A stretch of 57,223 bases of DNA from contig JADJTK010000002.1 of the NCBI GenBank assembly GCA_016711225.1, positions 1-57,223 on the forward strand. Reading direction: 5' to 3'. Numbering within the stretch: the first letter of the stretch is position 1; the number at the start of each line of letters is the position of its first letter. The translations under genes were made by a program, and so were the position numbers. Below, one piece after another: positions 8,248 to 16,930 of the stretch. The notes beneath the pieces are model-generated. The model did no database searches. It was given only the letters and a program-made list of their open reading frames with translations, and was not told the DNA's origin. The stretch comes from Opitutaceae bacterium. GTDB lineage: Bacteria; Verrucomicrobiota; Verrucomicrobiia; Opitutales; Opitutaceae.

Positions 8248-9330
8248 ATGAGCTACGAGATGAACGATTTGCTGGAGCTGGTCTGCGAGGAGAATGCCTC
8301 CGACCTGCACCTCCATGTGGGCCAGCCGCCCACCTTGCGCATTAGCGGCACCATGACGCCGATCGACGGCACGCCGCTGACGCCCTACGACACCGAGCAG
8401 CTGATGCTCTCGATCACCCCGGATCACCACCAGCAGGGCCTCAAGCTCAACGGTGGCGCCGACTTCGGGTTCGCCTACCTCGACAAGGCTCGCTTCCGCG
8501 TGGCGGTGTTCAAGAGCAAGGGCTCCATCGGCCTGGTACTGCGCCAGATTCCCAACCGCATGTTCGGCCTGCGCGAGATCGGCCTGCCGGACAAGGTCAA
8601 GGAGCTGCTCTTCCGCCCGCGCGGGCTCATCCTGGTGACCGGGCCGACCGGCTCGGGCAAGTCGACCACGTTGGCCTCGATGATCAACTACATCAACGAG
8701 CACCGCGAGGGCCACATCATCACCATCGAGGATCCGATCGAATACTACCACGAGCACAAGCGCTGCGTGGTGGCCCAGCGTGAGATCGGCGTGGATGTGC
8801 CCAACTTCGCCGAGGCCATCCGCCGGGCGTTGCGCATGGATCCCGACTACATCCTGGTCGGTGAAATGCGCGATCTGGAGACCATCGAGGCGGCGATCAC
8901 GGCGGCCGAGACGGGCCATCTCGTCTTCGCCACCCTGCACACCAACGGCGCCGCCAAGACGATCGACCGTGTCGTCGACGCCTTCCCTTCGAACATGAAG
9001 GAGATGATCCGCACCCAGTTGGCATCCTCCCTGGTCGCCGTCATCTCGCAGGTGCTGTGCAAAAAGAACGGGGGCGGCCGAATCGCGGGTTTTGAGCTGA
9101 TGGTGGCCACGACCTCGATCCAGTCGCTCATCCGCGAGAACAAGACCTTCCGTATCACCTCCGACATCCAGACCGGGGCCAACCTCGGCATGATCACGCT
9201 CGACGCCCATCTGCTCAGTATGGTCAACCGGGAGATCATCTCGCCGGACGAGGCGGTGGAGAAGGCGCAGGATTCGAACACCATGCGCGAGCGGCTCATT
9301 GGCATGGGCATGCGCTTGGCGGATCTCTGA
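8248..9330 (+). CDS. pilT: Type IV pilus retraction ATPase PilT
   Basis: Hexameric ATPase at the pilus base that powers pilin depolymerisation, giving twitching motility and DNA uptake. The protein has 360 residues, the usual size. It contains the N-terminal PAS-like domain (LLELVCEENASDLHLHVGQPP), Walker A GPTGSGKST at 132-140, the Asp box (HIITIEDPIEYYHEHKRC), Walker B (DYILVGEMRDLETIEAAI), the His box (FATLHTNGAAKTIDRVVDAFP) and the C-terminal PilT region (LLSMVNREIISPDEAVEKA). Starts at the ATG 23 bases after the pilB frame ends. No other pilus genes lie in the window. Confidence 0.95.
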   Translation: MSYEMNDLLELVCEENASDLHLHVGQPPTLRISGTMTPIDGTPLTPYDTEQLMLSITPDHHQQGLKLNGGADFGFAYLDKARFRVAVFKSKGSIGLVLRQIPNRMFGLREIGLPDKVKELLFRPRGLILVTGPTGSGKSTTLASMINYINEHREGHIITIEDPIEYYHEHKRCVVAQREIGVDVPNFAEAIRRALRMDPDYILVGEMRDLETIEAAITAAETGHLVFATLHTNGAAKTIDRVVDAFPSNMKEMIRTQLASSLVAVISQVLCKKNGGGRIAGFELMVATTSIQSLIRENKTFRITSDIQTGANLGMITLDAHLLSMVNREIISPDEAVEKAQDSNTMRERLIGMGMRLADL

Positions 9331-9551
9331 GCGGGTTTCGTTCCGCGGCTTCCGTGGGGGAGTCGTGGAACCCCGGGGTTTCGGCAAGGGGGCGGGCCAA
9401 GTGACGGCGCTGCTCCCTCTTCGGCGTAGCTGGATGACGAAGTCACTCAGCCGTTGGCCGGCCGCGCCTGCGGCTATCACCCGCGGATTCCGCGTTTTCT
9501 CCGATTCTTGCTGCCCAAGGGCCTCCGGTCCGTGCTATACCGGCTGCAGAC

Positions 9552-9899
9552 ATGAAAAAGACCTTCCCTTTGCAGGTAACCGGAAAAGACAGCCAGCGCG
9601 TGCTGGAGAGCATCAAGAACGAGGTGCGCAAGTACGTGCAGCGCGAACAGAAGAAAACGCCGCCCGAAGGCTTCAATCGCTGGGAGTTTTCTTGCCGGGT
9701 GGGGACCGACAAGGCCGCCCCGGCGGACCGCCGCCTCAGTGAAGTGATCGCCTCCATCGACGCCGTGGCCAAGGCCGGCGGCCCCCAGGTCTATGTCGAG
9801 ATCCTCGCCAATCCGGTGCTACGAGGCGGAGCGGAACCGGACACCTCTGTTGGCGAGCGCGAGTTGCCCGTTTCCCGGCTTCCGGACCGCCCGGATTGA
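9552..9899 (+). CDS. DUF6172 family protein
   Basis: A small basic protein of 115 residues starting MKKTFPLQVTGKDSQRVLESIKN. Its features are a lysine/arginine-rich segment (EVRKYVQREQKKTPPEGF), the conserved WEFSCRVG stretch, and a C-terminal VYVEILA strand. This pattern matches the uncharacterised DUF6172 family. It has no signal peptide or membrane segment. The last 25 or so residues (RGGAEPDTSVGERELPVSRL) look non-conserved and may be a read-through extension. It is a lone gene, 221 bases after pilT; its function is unknown. Confidence 0.75.
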   Translation: MKKTFPLQVTGKDSQRVLESIKNEVRKYVQREQKKTPPEGFNRWEFSCRVGTDKAAPADRRLSEVIASIDAVAKAGGPQVYVEILANPVLRGGAEPDTSVGERELPVSRLPDRPD

Positions 9900-9948
9900 G
9901 GCGCTGCGTAGCGTTGTTTTCTGGACTGCGGTCCAAGGATTGCCCCGC

Positions 9949-9984
9949 AAAAACGGGCCGGCGGCAGGCCGGCCCGAGCGGGGA
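9949..9984 (-). terminator. Rho-independent terminator of the DUF1015 gene
   Basis: Hairpin GGGCCGGC (9955-9962), loop GGCAG, GCCGGCCC (9968-9975). On the minus strand it is followed by GTTTTTG, and outer CCCCGC/GCGGGG arms can extend the stem. It sits just beyond the stop of the minus-strand DUF1015 gene. Confidence 0.7.
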
Positions 9985-10016
9985 GGGGCTTGATCGCCGG
10001 AGGCCGGCGAGCGCGC

Positions 10017-11234
10017 TCAGAACTGGTGCATGAAGAGGCCGTCGCGCAGCTTCGGCTCGAACCAAGTGCTCTTCGGCGGCATGATTTGGCCGGCATCCGA
10101 GATGGCCATGAGCTGCTCGATGGTCACCGGGTGCAGGGAGAAAGCCACAGTGGCGCGGCCGGAATTCACGGCCTCCTCAAGATATTTCGTGCCTCGGATA
10201 CCGCCCACGAAGTCGATGCGTTTGCTGGTGCGAGGGTCGTCGATGCCGAGCAGCACGGCCAGCACCTTGTCCTGCAGCAGGCTCACATCGAGGCGCGAGA
10301 CCGGGTCGGCGCCGGGGGAAGGATTGAGGGCGAGGGCGTGCCACTGGCCTTCAACAAAGAAATGGACACTGCCGGGGGTGGCCGGGGCGGGGGAGGCCGC
10401 GGGTGTGATGGCGCCGGCGCGGCCAAGCTCGCCGAGGAACTGGCGGGCGGTGCGGCCGTTGAGGTCGGCGATGAGCCGGTTGTAGGGGAGGATGCGAAGT
10501 TGTTTTGCGGGGAAGAGGACGGTGAGGAACCAGTTGTAGTCCTCTTCTCCGGTGTGGCCGGGGTTGGCGGCGCGGCGATCGCGGGCGACGCGGGCGGCCG
10601 AGGCGGCGCGGTGGTGGCCGTCGGCGATGTAGACGGCCGGAACGGCGCGGAAGGCGGCAACGAGGGTCTCCGGGGCGGTGATGCGCCAGACGGTGTGGCG
10701 GATGCCGTCGGAGGCGGTGAAGCTGCAGAGCGGCTCGCTGGCGATGGCCGCGGCGACGATGGTGTCGATCTCGGGCTGGTCGCGGTAGGTGAGGAAAACC
10801 GGGCCGGGGTTGGCCGAGAGCGTGCCAGTATGGCGGACACGGTCGTCTTCCTTGTCCTTGCGGGTCTTCTCGTGCTTTTTGATCAGATTGTTGTCGTAGT
10901 CCTCCACATGGCAGAGGGCGGCGACGCCGGTCTGGATGTGGGCCCCCATCTGCTGCTGGTAGATGTAGAGGCTGGGAGCGGACTCGCGCACGAGATGACC
11001 GGCGCTGATGAGCTTCTGGAAGTTTTCCTTGGCGCGGGCGTAGACGGCATCGGAGTAGGGGTCGGTGTCGTCGGGGAATTCGAGGTCGGCACGGGCGACG
11101 CGGAGCATGCTCAGCGGGTTGCCCTCGACGAGAGCGCGGCACTCGGCGGTGTTGACCACGTCATAGGGGACCGAGGCGATCTGGGCGGCGAGGTCGGGTT
11201 GCGGGCGCAGGGCGCGATAGGAGCGGATTCGCAT
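10017..11234 (-). CDS. DUF1015 family protein
   Basis: A 405-residue protein that starts MRIRSYRALRPQPDLAAQIA. It shows the hallmarks of the DUF1015 family: VPYDVVNTAECRALVEGNP near the N-terminus, LYIYQQQMG, YDNNLIKKHEKTRKDKEDDR, and the highly conserved VYIADGHHRAASAARVA. The frame stays open upstream into the antisense of dnaB, so the ATG at 11232-11234 was chosen because homologous sequence begins there. The DGHHR motif suggests an enzyme or nucleic-acid-related role, but none is established. In other genomes the family is sometimes found near serine-synthesis genes; none are here. It is transcribed divergently from dnaB. Confidence 0.88.
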   Translation of the reverse strand: MRIRSYRALRPQPDLAAQIASVPYDVVNTAECRALVEGNPLSMLRVARADLEFPDDTDPYSDAVYARAKENFQKLISAGHLVRESAPSLYIYQQQMGAHIQTGVAALCHVEDYDNNLIKKHEKTRKDKEDDRVRHTGTLSANPGPVFLTYRDQPEIDTIVAAAIASEPLCSFTASDGIRHTVWRITAPETLVAAFRAVPAVYIADGHHRAASAARVARDRRAANPGHTGEEDYNWFLTVLFPAKQLRILPYNRLIADLNGRTARQFLGELGRAGAITPAASPAPATPGSVHFFVEGQWHALALNPSPGADPVSRLDVSLLQDKVLAVLLGIDDPRTSKRIDFVGGIRGTKYLEEAVNSGRATVAFSLHPVTIEQLMAISDAGQIMPPKSTWFEPKLRDGLFMHQF

Positions 11235-11363
11235 AAACGAGGAAAACCGCAGCAGAGACACCGGGGGAAGGCAAGCGGCAGGCGCGGGCGCTTTGTGAAT
11301 AATAGGTGGCAACTTGCCATTGCGGTGTGGGGCAAAGTCTGCCGCGATCCCGCTCTTCCGCCG

Positions 11364-12794
11364 ATGCCTCCCGATTTCCCCCAATCCCCTCGCCGTTACG
11401 CCGCCGAAGACGCGCCGCGTACTGGTGGCGGTGTGTCCGCCACCGGTCGCACCCCGCCGCACAGCTCGGAGGCGGAAGAGTCGTTGCTGGCCTGTTGCAT
11501 GATCGACGGCGGCGACAGCATCACCGCCTGTCTGGAGGCCAAACTGGCGCCGGAGGCCTTCTATGGCCCGGCCAACCGGGTGATTTTCGAGGTGCTTTGC
11601 GACCTCTACCGAGCGGGCAACCCGGTCGATGAGGCGGTGCTGGCCGAGGAGTTGCGCAAGCGAGGGCTGCTCGACGGCGTCGGCGGCCTGGTGCGGCTCA
11701 ATCAGCTCACCGACCGCATTCCGACCACGGCCCACCGAACGTATTTTCTCGAGCAGGTGCGCGAGAACGCCCTGCTGCGCCAGTTGATCGCGGTGGCCAC
11801 CGGGGCGATCGAGCGCTGCTACGAGTACCAGGGCGGGATCGAGGAGTTCATCGACAAGGTCGAGCGCGACATGTTTCAGGTGACGCAGGACCGCACCAGC
11901 GATTCGGCCCGGGAGATGAAGGAGCCCATCAAGGAGGCCACCGCGGTGATCGCCAAGATGCTCGAACGGCGCGGAGAGATGACCGGGGTGAGCTCGGGCT
12001 TGGTCGATGTCGACAAGATGCTTTTTGGTTTCCAGAAGCAGGAAATGATCATTCTGGCCGCCCGTCCCTCGATGGGCAAAACCAGCTTGGCGTTGAACTT
12101 CGCCGAGGCGGCCGCGTTGCCGCCGAACAAAAAATACCCGCCGGTGGGTGTGTTGCTCTTCAGCCTGGAAATGGGTTCCTCGCAGATTGCCCTGCGTATG
12201 CTCTGTTCGCATGCGCGGGTGAACATGCAGCGGCTGCGCGACGGCTTCGTGGGCCGCGACAGCGAGGACACCTCGCGCCTAGGCCGTTCGGCGGAGGCCC
12301 TGAAGGCCTCGCCCATCCTCGTCGACGACTCGAGCAATCTTTCGATCATGGAAATGCGGGCGAAGGCCCGGCGGGTGGCGCAGCGCTTGCGCGATCGGGG
12401 CGGGTTGGGGATGATCATTGTCGACTACCTCCAACTGGTCTCCGGGACCGACCCGAAGGCCAACCGCGAACAGCAGGTGGCGGAGATTTCGCGCGGCATG
12501 AAGGCGATGGCGAAGGAACTCCACGTGCCTGTCATTGTCCTGAGCCAGCTCAACCGTGCATCCGAAAAAGAGAACCGCGTGCCTCGTCTGTCCGACCTTC
12601 GTGAATCCGGCTCGATCGAGCAGGATGCCGACGTCGTCTTGATGCTGGCGCGACCGAAAGAAGCAGACGAAAAGTTCCAGACCGCGGCCGACTCGGCGGA
12701 TTTGATCGTTGCCAAGCAACGAAACGGCCCAGTAGGAGAAATCAAATTAACGTTCCTCAGAGACATTACCCGCTTTGAAAACCACATCTCGTAA
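11364..12794 (+). CDS. dnaB: Replicative DNA helicase DnaB
   Basis: Hexameric 5'-3' helicase that unwinds DNA at the replication fork and contacts primase. The protein has 476 residues from the ATG at 11364; an open frame upstream is just the antisense of the DUF1015 gene. It has the N-terminal helical DnaB domain (PHSSEAEESLLACCMIDGG, AFYGPANRVIFEVLCDLY) and a RecA-like C-terminal domain. Walker A is ARPSMGKT at 233-240, followed by FSLEMGSSQIALRML, Walker B MIIVDYLQLVSG, VIVLSQLNRASE, and the arginine-finger end (LIVAKQRNGPVGEIKLTF). The stop overlaps the start of bamA by 20 bases. A replication gene read into an outer-membrane gene is unusual but clear here. Confidence 0.96.
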   Translation: MPPDFPQSPRRYAAEDAPRTGGGVSATGRTPPHSSEAEESLLACCMIDGGDSITACLEAKLAPEAFYGPANRVIFEVLCDLYRAGNPVDEAVLAEELRKRGLLDGVGGLVRLNQLTDRIPTTAHRTYFLEQVRENALLRQLIAVATGAIERCYEYQGGIEEFIDKVERDMFQVTQDRTSDSAREMKEPIKEATAVIAKMLERRGEMTGVSSGLVDVDKMLFGFQKQEMIILAARPSMGKTSLALNFAEAAALPPNKKYPPVGVLLFSLEMGSSQIALRMLCSHARVNMQRLRDGFVGRDSEDTSRLGRSAEALKASPILVDDSSNLSIMEMRAKARRVAQRLRDRGGLGMIIVDYLQLVSGTDPKANREQQVAEISRGMKAMAKELHVPVIVLSQLNRASEKENRVPRLSDLRESGSIEQDADVVLMLARPKEADEKFQTAADSADLIVAKQRNGPVGEIKLTFLRDITRFENHIS

Positions 12795-15138
12795 CACCCC
12801 GGCCTGGGGTTGGTTGGGCCTGCTGCTCGCATTGATGGTATTTGCCGGGGCACCCGCCGTGCGGGCCCAGGCGGACCGCGGGCCGGAGGTCAAGATCGGC
12901 AAAGTGGAGGTCCGCTTCCAGGGCGTGCGCAATGTCAGCGAGCAGGTGGTGCGCGCCAATGTGCAGTTGCGCGAAGGGGCGGCCTTCGACGAGTCCTCGC
13001 TGGATCGCGACGTGCGCAATCTCTACCGCACCGGCCTCTTCGAACTCATCGAGGTCAAGAAGACCGAGGTCTCTGCGGTGCTGGTGGATCTGGTGCTGGA
13101 GGTGACTCCGAAGTTCCGCGTGCTCTCCATCGAATACGACGGCAACAAGGCGATCACGGCCCGCCGACTCAAGAAGGAGGTGGGCACCAAGCCCAACGCC
13201 TCGCTCGACGAGCGCCTGGTCAAGGCCGATACCGAGAAGATCTTCGAGTACTACCAGAAGAAGGGATTCTCGCAGGCCGAGGTGAATTATTCCATCGAGC
13301 GCGATCGCACGACCGGCTTCGGCCGGGTGATCTTCCGTATTCGTGAAGGTGTCAAAACCCGCATCAAGGACGTGCGTTTCACCGGCAACGAGCATATTTC
13401 CGCCCGCAAATTGCGCGGCCAGATGGAGGAGACCAAGCGTTGGTGGATGTTCTCCTGGATCACCAGCACCGGGCGCCTGCAGGACGACAAATTCGAGGAG
13501 GACCTGGACAAGCTCCGCGATTTTTACCGCGAGCAGGGCTATCTCGACGTCGAGGTGGCCCGCGCTAAGGTGCAGTTTGAATACCCCAGCCCCGGCCGCC
13601 TCGTCATCGTGATTCCGGTGAGCGAAGGCCGCCGCTACAAGCTGGGACGCATCGGGTTCCTCGGCAACAAGCTCTTCCCGGCCCGCTTCCTCTCCCTGGC
13701 CCTCAATGAGCGGCCTGGAAACTGGTTCACCCCCTCCAAGCTCGACAAGGACTTGGAGGCGTTGGAGGAGTTCTACGGCAAGGGCGGCTATCTCGACACC
13801 CGCGTGCGTATGGTGCGCAAGCCCAACATGGAGACGGGCGACATCGATATCGATTTTGACATTACCGAGGGCGAGAGAATCACCCTGGAAACCATCAAGA
13901 TCGAGGGCAACGAGAAGACCAAGAGCATCGTGATCCTGCGCGAGCTGGTGCTGGCCCCCGGGCAGGTGTTCGACTCGGTGCGCATGAACATCAGCAAGAT
14001 GCGCCTGGAGAATACCCGGTTTTTCGAGGACGGCACTGTCAGCCTCACTCCGGAGGAGACTGCCATCCCCACGCGCCGCAACATGAAGGTGAAGGTCACC
14101 GAAGGGCGCACGGGCAATCTGACCTTTGGTGCCGGCTATAGCTCGCTGGAGAAGGCCGTGTTCTACGCCGAGCTCAGCCAGTCCAACTTCGATTTGTTCA
14201 ACCGCCGCTCGGTCTTCCAGGGCGACGGACAGAAGTTCCGCATCAAGTTCCAGATCGGCTCCCAGTCCAACGAGCTCAGCCTCAACTTCGAGGAACCATG
14301 GCTGTTCGAGAAGCAGCTGGCGCTCGGCTTCGAGCTGCATCGGGTCAGCTCCGACTACACCTCGTCCTACTACGAGCAGGTCTCCACCGGCGGTTCCGTC
14401 TATACCCGCAAGCGCCTCTTCGAGCTGTTCGAAGGCCAGCTCTCCTACGGCTACGAGGTGATCGACTATCGCGACATCGCCTCCAATGCCCCGGAGTTCA
14501 TCAATATAATGGAGAAAACCACCGGCGTCTCGAAGGTCGGCTTCACGCTGTTGCGCGACACGCGTGACAAGATTGTGAACACCACGCGGGGTAACCGTAT
14601 CGAGTTGATCTCGGAGTTCGGTGGCGGCCCCCTAGGAGGCGACCGCGATTTCTATCGCTTGGAAGCTCGTGGGGCGCAGTTCGTGCCGCTCTTCAAGGCG
14701 CAGTCTCAGGTACTCAGCGTGCTGCTGCGCGCCGGTGTGTTGCAGAAGTTCGGTGATACCACCGACGACGACCTCTATTACTTCAACTATTCGCTGGGCG
14801 GCCCGACCACCCTGCGCGGTTTCGAGTATCGCGATGTGGGACCGAAGATCCCTGGTACTGACGTGCCCCTCGGCGGCAAAAGCTACGGTTTCTTCAGCCT
14901 CGAGTACTCGCTGGATATTGTGAGTCCGGTGCGCTTCGCGGTCTTTTACGATGCCGGCTTCGTCAATCGCAACGCCTATGACTTCAACCCCTCCGGCTAC
15001 AACGACAACTTCGGCTTTGGCATCCGGATGATGGTCATGGGCTCGCCGATGAGCCTCGACTACGGCATTCCGCTCACGTCCGATGGTAAGAACGACAAGG
15101 GCGGGCAGTTCAACTTCTCGTTCGGCACCCGCTTCTAA
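12775..15138 (+). CDS. bamA: Outer membrane protein assembly factor BamA
   Basis: Omp85-family core of the machine that inserts beta-barrel proteins into the outer membrane. The protein has 787 residues. Starting at TTG 12775 gives a proper signal peptide (GWLGLLLALMVFAGAPAVRA). No better start exists nearby, so the 20-base overlap with dnaB is likely real and implies coupled translation. POTRA domains span roughly 35-430 (repeated pattern such as RNLYRTGLFELIEVKKTE and EEFYGKGGYLDTRVRMVR). The C-terminal beta-barrel follows, with a VRF-type hairpin (TTLRGFEYRDVGP) and a terminal aromatic (FSFGTRF), the outer-membrane insertion signal. skp comes next, as in many diderms. Confidence 0.95.
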   Translation: MKTTSRNTPAWGWLGLLLALMVFAGAPAVRAQADRGPEVKIGKVEVRFQGVRNVSEQVVRANVQLREGAAFDESSLDRDVRNLYRTGLFELIEVKKTEVSAVLVDLVLEVTPKFRVLSIEYDGNKAITARRLKKEVGTKPNASLDERLVKADTEKIFEYYQKKGFSQAEVNYSIERDRTTGFGRVIFRIREGVKTRIKDVRFTGNEHISARKLRGQMEETKRWWMFSWITSTGRLQDDKFEEDLDKLRDFYREQGYLDVEVARAKVQFEYPSPGRLVIVIPVSEGRRYKLGRIGFLGNKLFPARFLSLALNERPGNWFTPSKLDKDLEALEEFYGKGGYLDTRVRMVRKPNMETGDIDIDFDITEGERITLETIKIEGNEKTKSIVILRELVLAPGQVFDSVRMNISKMRLENTRFFEDGTVSLTPEETAIPTRRNMKVKVTEGRTGNLTFGAGYSSLEKAVFYAELSQSNFDLFNRRSVFQGDGQKFRIKFQIGSQSNELSLNFEEPWLFEKQLALGFELHRVSSDYTSSYYEQVSTGGSVYTRKRLFELFEGQLSYGYEVIDYRDIASNAPEFINIMEKTTGVSKVGFTLLRDTRDKIVNTTRGNRIELISEFGGGPLGGDRDFYRLEARGAQFVPLFKAQSQVLSVLLRAGVLQKFGDTTDDDLYYFNYSLGGPTTLRGFEYRDVGPKIPGTDVPLGGKSYGFFSLEYSLDIVSPVRFAVFYDAGFVNRNAYDFNPSGYNDNFGFGIRMMVMGSPMSLDYGIPLTSDGKNDKGGQFNFSFGTRF

Positions 15139-15174
15139 CCCGCTTCTGTCCCTGCTTTCCGAACCCTAAATATC

Positions 15175-15783
15175 ATGACACACCCATTCCGTTCCGTCTT
15201 CACCGCGTTGGCCGTGGCCGCCGCGACCGTTGGTCTCCAGGCGCAGCCGGCCCTCAAGGTCGCCACCGTCGACATGGAGCAGCTCTTTGAGAAATTCTAC
15301 AAGACCGAAGCCCAGCAGACCAAGCTGCGCGAGGATGAGAAGAAAGCCCAGGAGCTGCTGCAATCCATGGTGAAGGAGCGCGAGGCGCTCGTCACCCAGG
15401 CCAAGGAGCTCCAGGAGCAGGGCAGCAATGCGTTGCTCAACGACGAGGCCCGCAAGAAGGCCGAAGGCGAGCTGCAGAAGAAGGTTGGCGAGGTCCGCGC
15501 CAAGGAGAGCGAGATCCAGACCTTCGCCCAGCAGACCCAGCAGCAGCTGCGCGCGATCTTCGGCCAGTATCAGCAGCAGGCCGTCGAGGAGATTTCGAAG
15601 ATCGCCACCGAGATTGCCAAGAAGAAGGGCATCACCGTGGTGCTCAACCAGGGCGTCCTGGTCTTCGCCGATTCGGCCTATAGCATCACCGATGAGGTCC
15701 TGACCGCGATCAACAAGGACCGCCCCGCCCCGGCCATCACCATTAGCACCCCGGCCGCGACGGCTCCCGCCGCCAAGAAGTAA
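15175..15783 (+). CDS. skp: OmpH/Skp family periplasmic chaperone
   Basis: Periplasmic holdase that keeps unfolded outer-membrane proteins soluble on the way to BamA. The protein has 202 residues. A signal peptide covers about 1-22 (FTALAVAAATVGLQA), then a beta strand LKVATVDMEQLFEKFYKTE typical of the OmpH fold. A long Glu/Lys/Gln-rich coiled coil (about 35-150) forms the tentacle arms, and the C-terminal strands are KKKGITVVLNQGVLVFADSAYSITDEVL. The tail is Ala/Pro-rich. It lies 36 bases after bamA and is followed by a strong terminator, so it closes the dnaB-bamA-skp unit. Confidence 0.9.
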   Translation: MTHPFRSVFTALAVAAATVGLQAQPALKVATVDMEQLFEKFYKTEAQQTKLREDEKKAQELLQSMVKEREALVTQAKELQEQGSNALLNDEARKKAEGELQKKVGEVRAKESEIQTFAQQTQQQLRAIFGQYQQQAVEEISKIATEIAKKKGITVVLNQGVLVFADSAYSITDEVLTAINKDRPAPAITISTPAATAPAAKK

Positions 15784-15803
15784 GCCGAGTTCGCCCTTTT
15801 CGG

Positions 15804-15833
15804 ACCCCGCCCGCTACTGGGCGGGGTTTTTTT
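15804..15833 (+). terminator. Rho-independent terminator after skp
   Basis: Perfect GC stem ACCCCGCCC (15804-15812), loop GCTACT, GGGCGGGGT (15819-15827), running straight into seven T (15827-15833). It separates the dnaB-bamA-skp unit from lpxD-prs. Confidence 0.92.
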
Positions 15834-15871
15834 GTTTTCAGTTCCCACGTGCTCCGCCCACGCTGCTAATC

Positions 15872-16930
15872 ATGTCGCCCGCTTTTGCCGCAGCTCGCAT
15901 CATCGAAATCGTGCAGCCGGTACGTAGTCTCGGGGCCACCGAGGCCGAGATCATCGGGATCGCGCCGCTCGATAGCGCCACCAGCGGGGAGCTCTCCTTT
16001 CTCGGCAATCCGAAGTATCGCGACGAGGTTGCCCGCAGTCGCGCCTCGGTTCTGCTGCTCCCCGTGGACTATCCCGGCACGCCCCCGGCCGGCCAGCTCT
16101 GGCTGTTGCTCGACAACCCGTCGGTCGGCCTGACGCGCCTCTGCCGCCACCTCGAGCAACTCCTTTGGCCGAAGCCGGCGCCCGGGGTTCATCCCAGTGC
16201 GGTGGTGGTGGCGGGTGCGAGGATCGCGGCCACCGCACATGTCGGGCCGCTGTGTATAGTTGAGGCCGAGGCCGAGATCGGGGAGGGCACAGTGTTGCAG
16301 GCTGGAGTGTTTGTCGGCGCGCGCGCGCGGGTTGGTCAGGATTGCTGGCTCGGGGCCCACACGGTGTTGGCCCAGGAATGCGTACTCGGCCACCGGGTGC
16401 GCTTGCAGCCCGGGGCGGTGGTCGGTTCCGACGGCTACGGCTACGACACGGTCAAGGGACGCCACGAGAAGATCCCGCAGGTGGGCAACGTGGTGGTCGG
16501 CAACGATGTGGAGATCGGGGCCAACGCGACCATCGACCGGGCGCGGTTCAGCCATACGACGATCGGGGAGGGCACCAAGATCGATAACCTCGTCCAAATC
16601 GGCCACAATTGCGTGATTGGGCGGCACTGCCTTATCGTCGCGCAGGTGGGCATCGCCGGAAGCACCAGCTTGGGCGACTACGTGGTGATGGCTGGGCAGG
16701 CCGGTACCGCCGGGCATCTGAAGATCGGGAGCTTTTCCAAGGTCGGAGGGCGGGCCAGTATTGTGCGCGACCTGCCGCCCAAAAGCTACGTCACCGGCAC
16801 CTACGCACTGCCGTACCTGATCGAGCAAAAATTCCAAGTGTTGCGCCCCCGAATCCCCGAGCTGTTCAAGCGCGTGGATCGGCTCGAAGCCCAAATCGGA
16901 CGCGCCGCGCCAGAAAAACCTTCCGCATGA
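15872..16930 (+). CDS. lpxD: UDP-3-O-acylglucosamine N-acyltransferase
   Basis: Third enzyme of lipid A synthesis. It transfers a 3-hydroxyacyl chain from acyl-ACP to the 2-amino group of UDP-3-O-acylglucosamine. The protein has 352 residues. An N-terminal uridine-binding domain (LSFLGNPKYRDEVARSRASVLL) leads into a left-handed beta helix of hexapeptide repeats (about 110-300: GEGTVLQAGVFVGARARVGQ, ANATIDRARFSHTTIGEGT). The catalytic His pattern is NLVQIGHNCVIG, and GSDGYGYDTVKGRHEKIPQ is the conserved substrate loop. A C-terminal helix ends it. It supports a lipopolysaccharide-type outer membrane. Its TGA overlaps the ATG of prs (ATGA). Confidence 0.94.
   Translation: MSPAFAAARIIEIVQPVRSLGATEAEIIGIAPLDSATSGELSFLGNPKYRDEVARSRASVLLLPVDYPGTPPAGQLWLLLDNPSVGLTRLCRHLEQLLWPKPAPGVHPSAVVVAGARIAATAHVGPLCIVEAEAEIGEGTVLQAGVFVGARARVGQDCWLGAHTVLAQECVLGHRVRLQPGAVVGSDGYGYDTVKGRHEKIPQVGNVVVGNDVEIGANATIDRARFSHTTIGEGTKIDNLVQIGHNCVIGRHCLIVAQVGIAGSTSLGDYVVMAGQAGTAGHLKIGSFSKVGGRASIVRDLPPKSYVTGTYALPYLIEQKFQVLRPRIPELFKRVDRLEAQIGRAAPEKPSA

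Noticed and set aside
9520..9551. Promoter of the DUF6172 gene (CTATACC near 9534-9540)
   Set aside because: A -10-like match exists but no -35 at suitable spacing.
9990..11363. Long N-terminal extension of dnaB
   Set aside because: The upstream in-frame part is the antisense of the DUF1015 gene and is Gly/Ala/Val-rich without homology; DnaB homology starts just after 11364.
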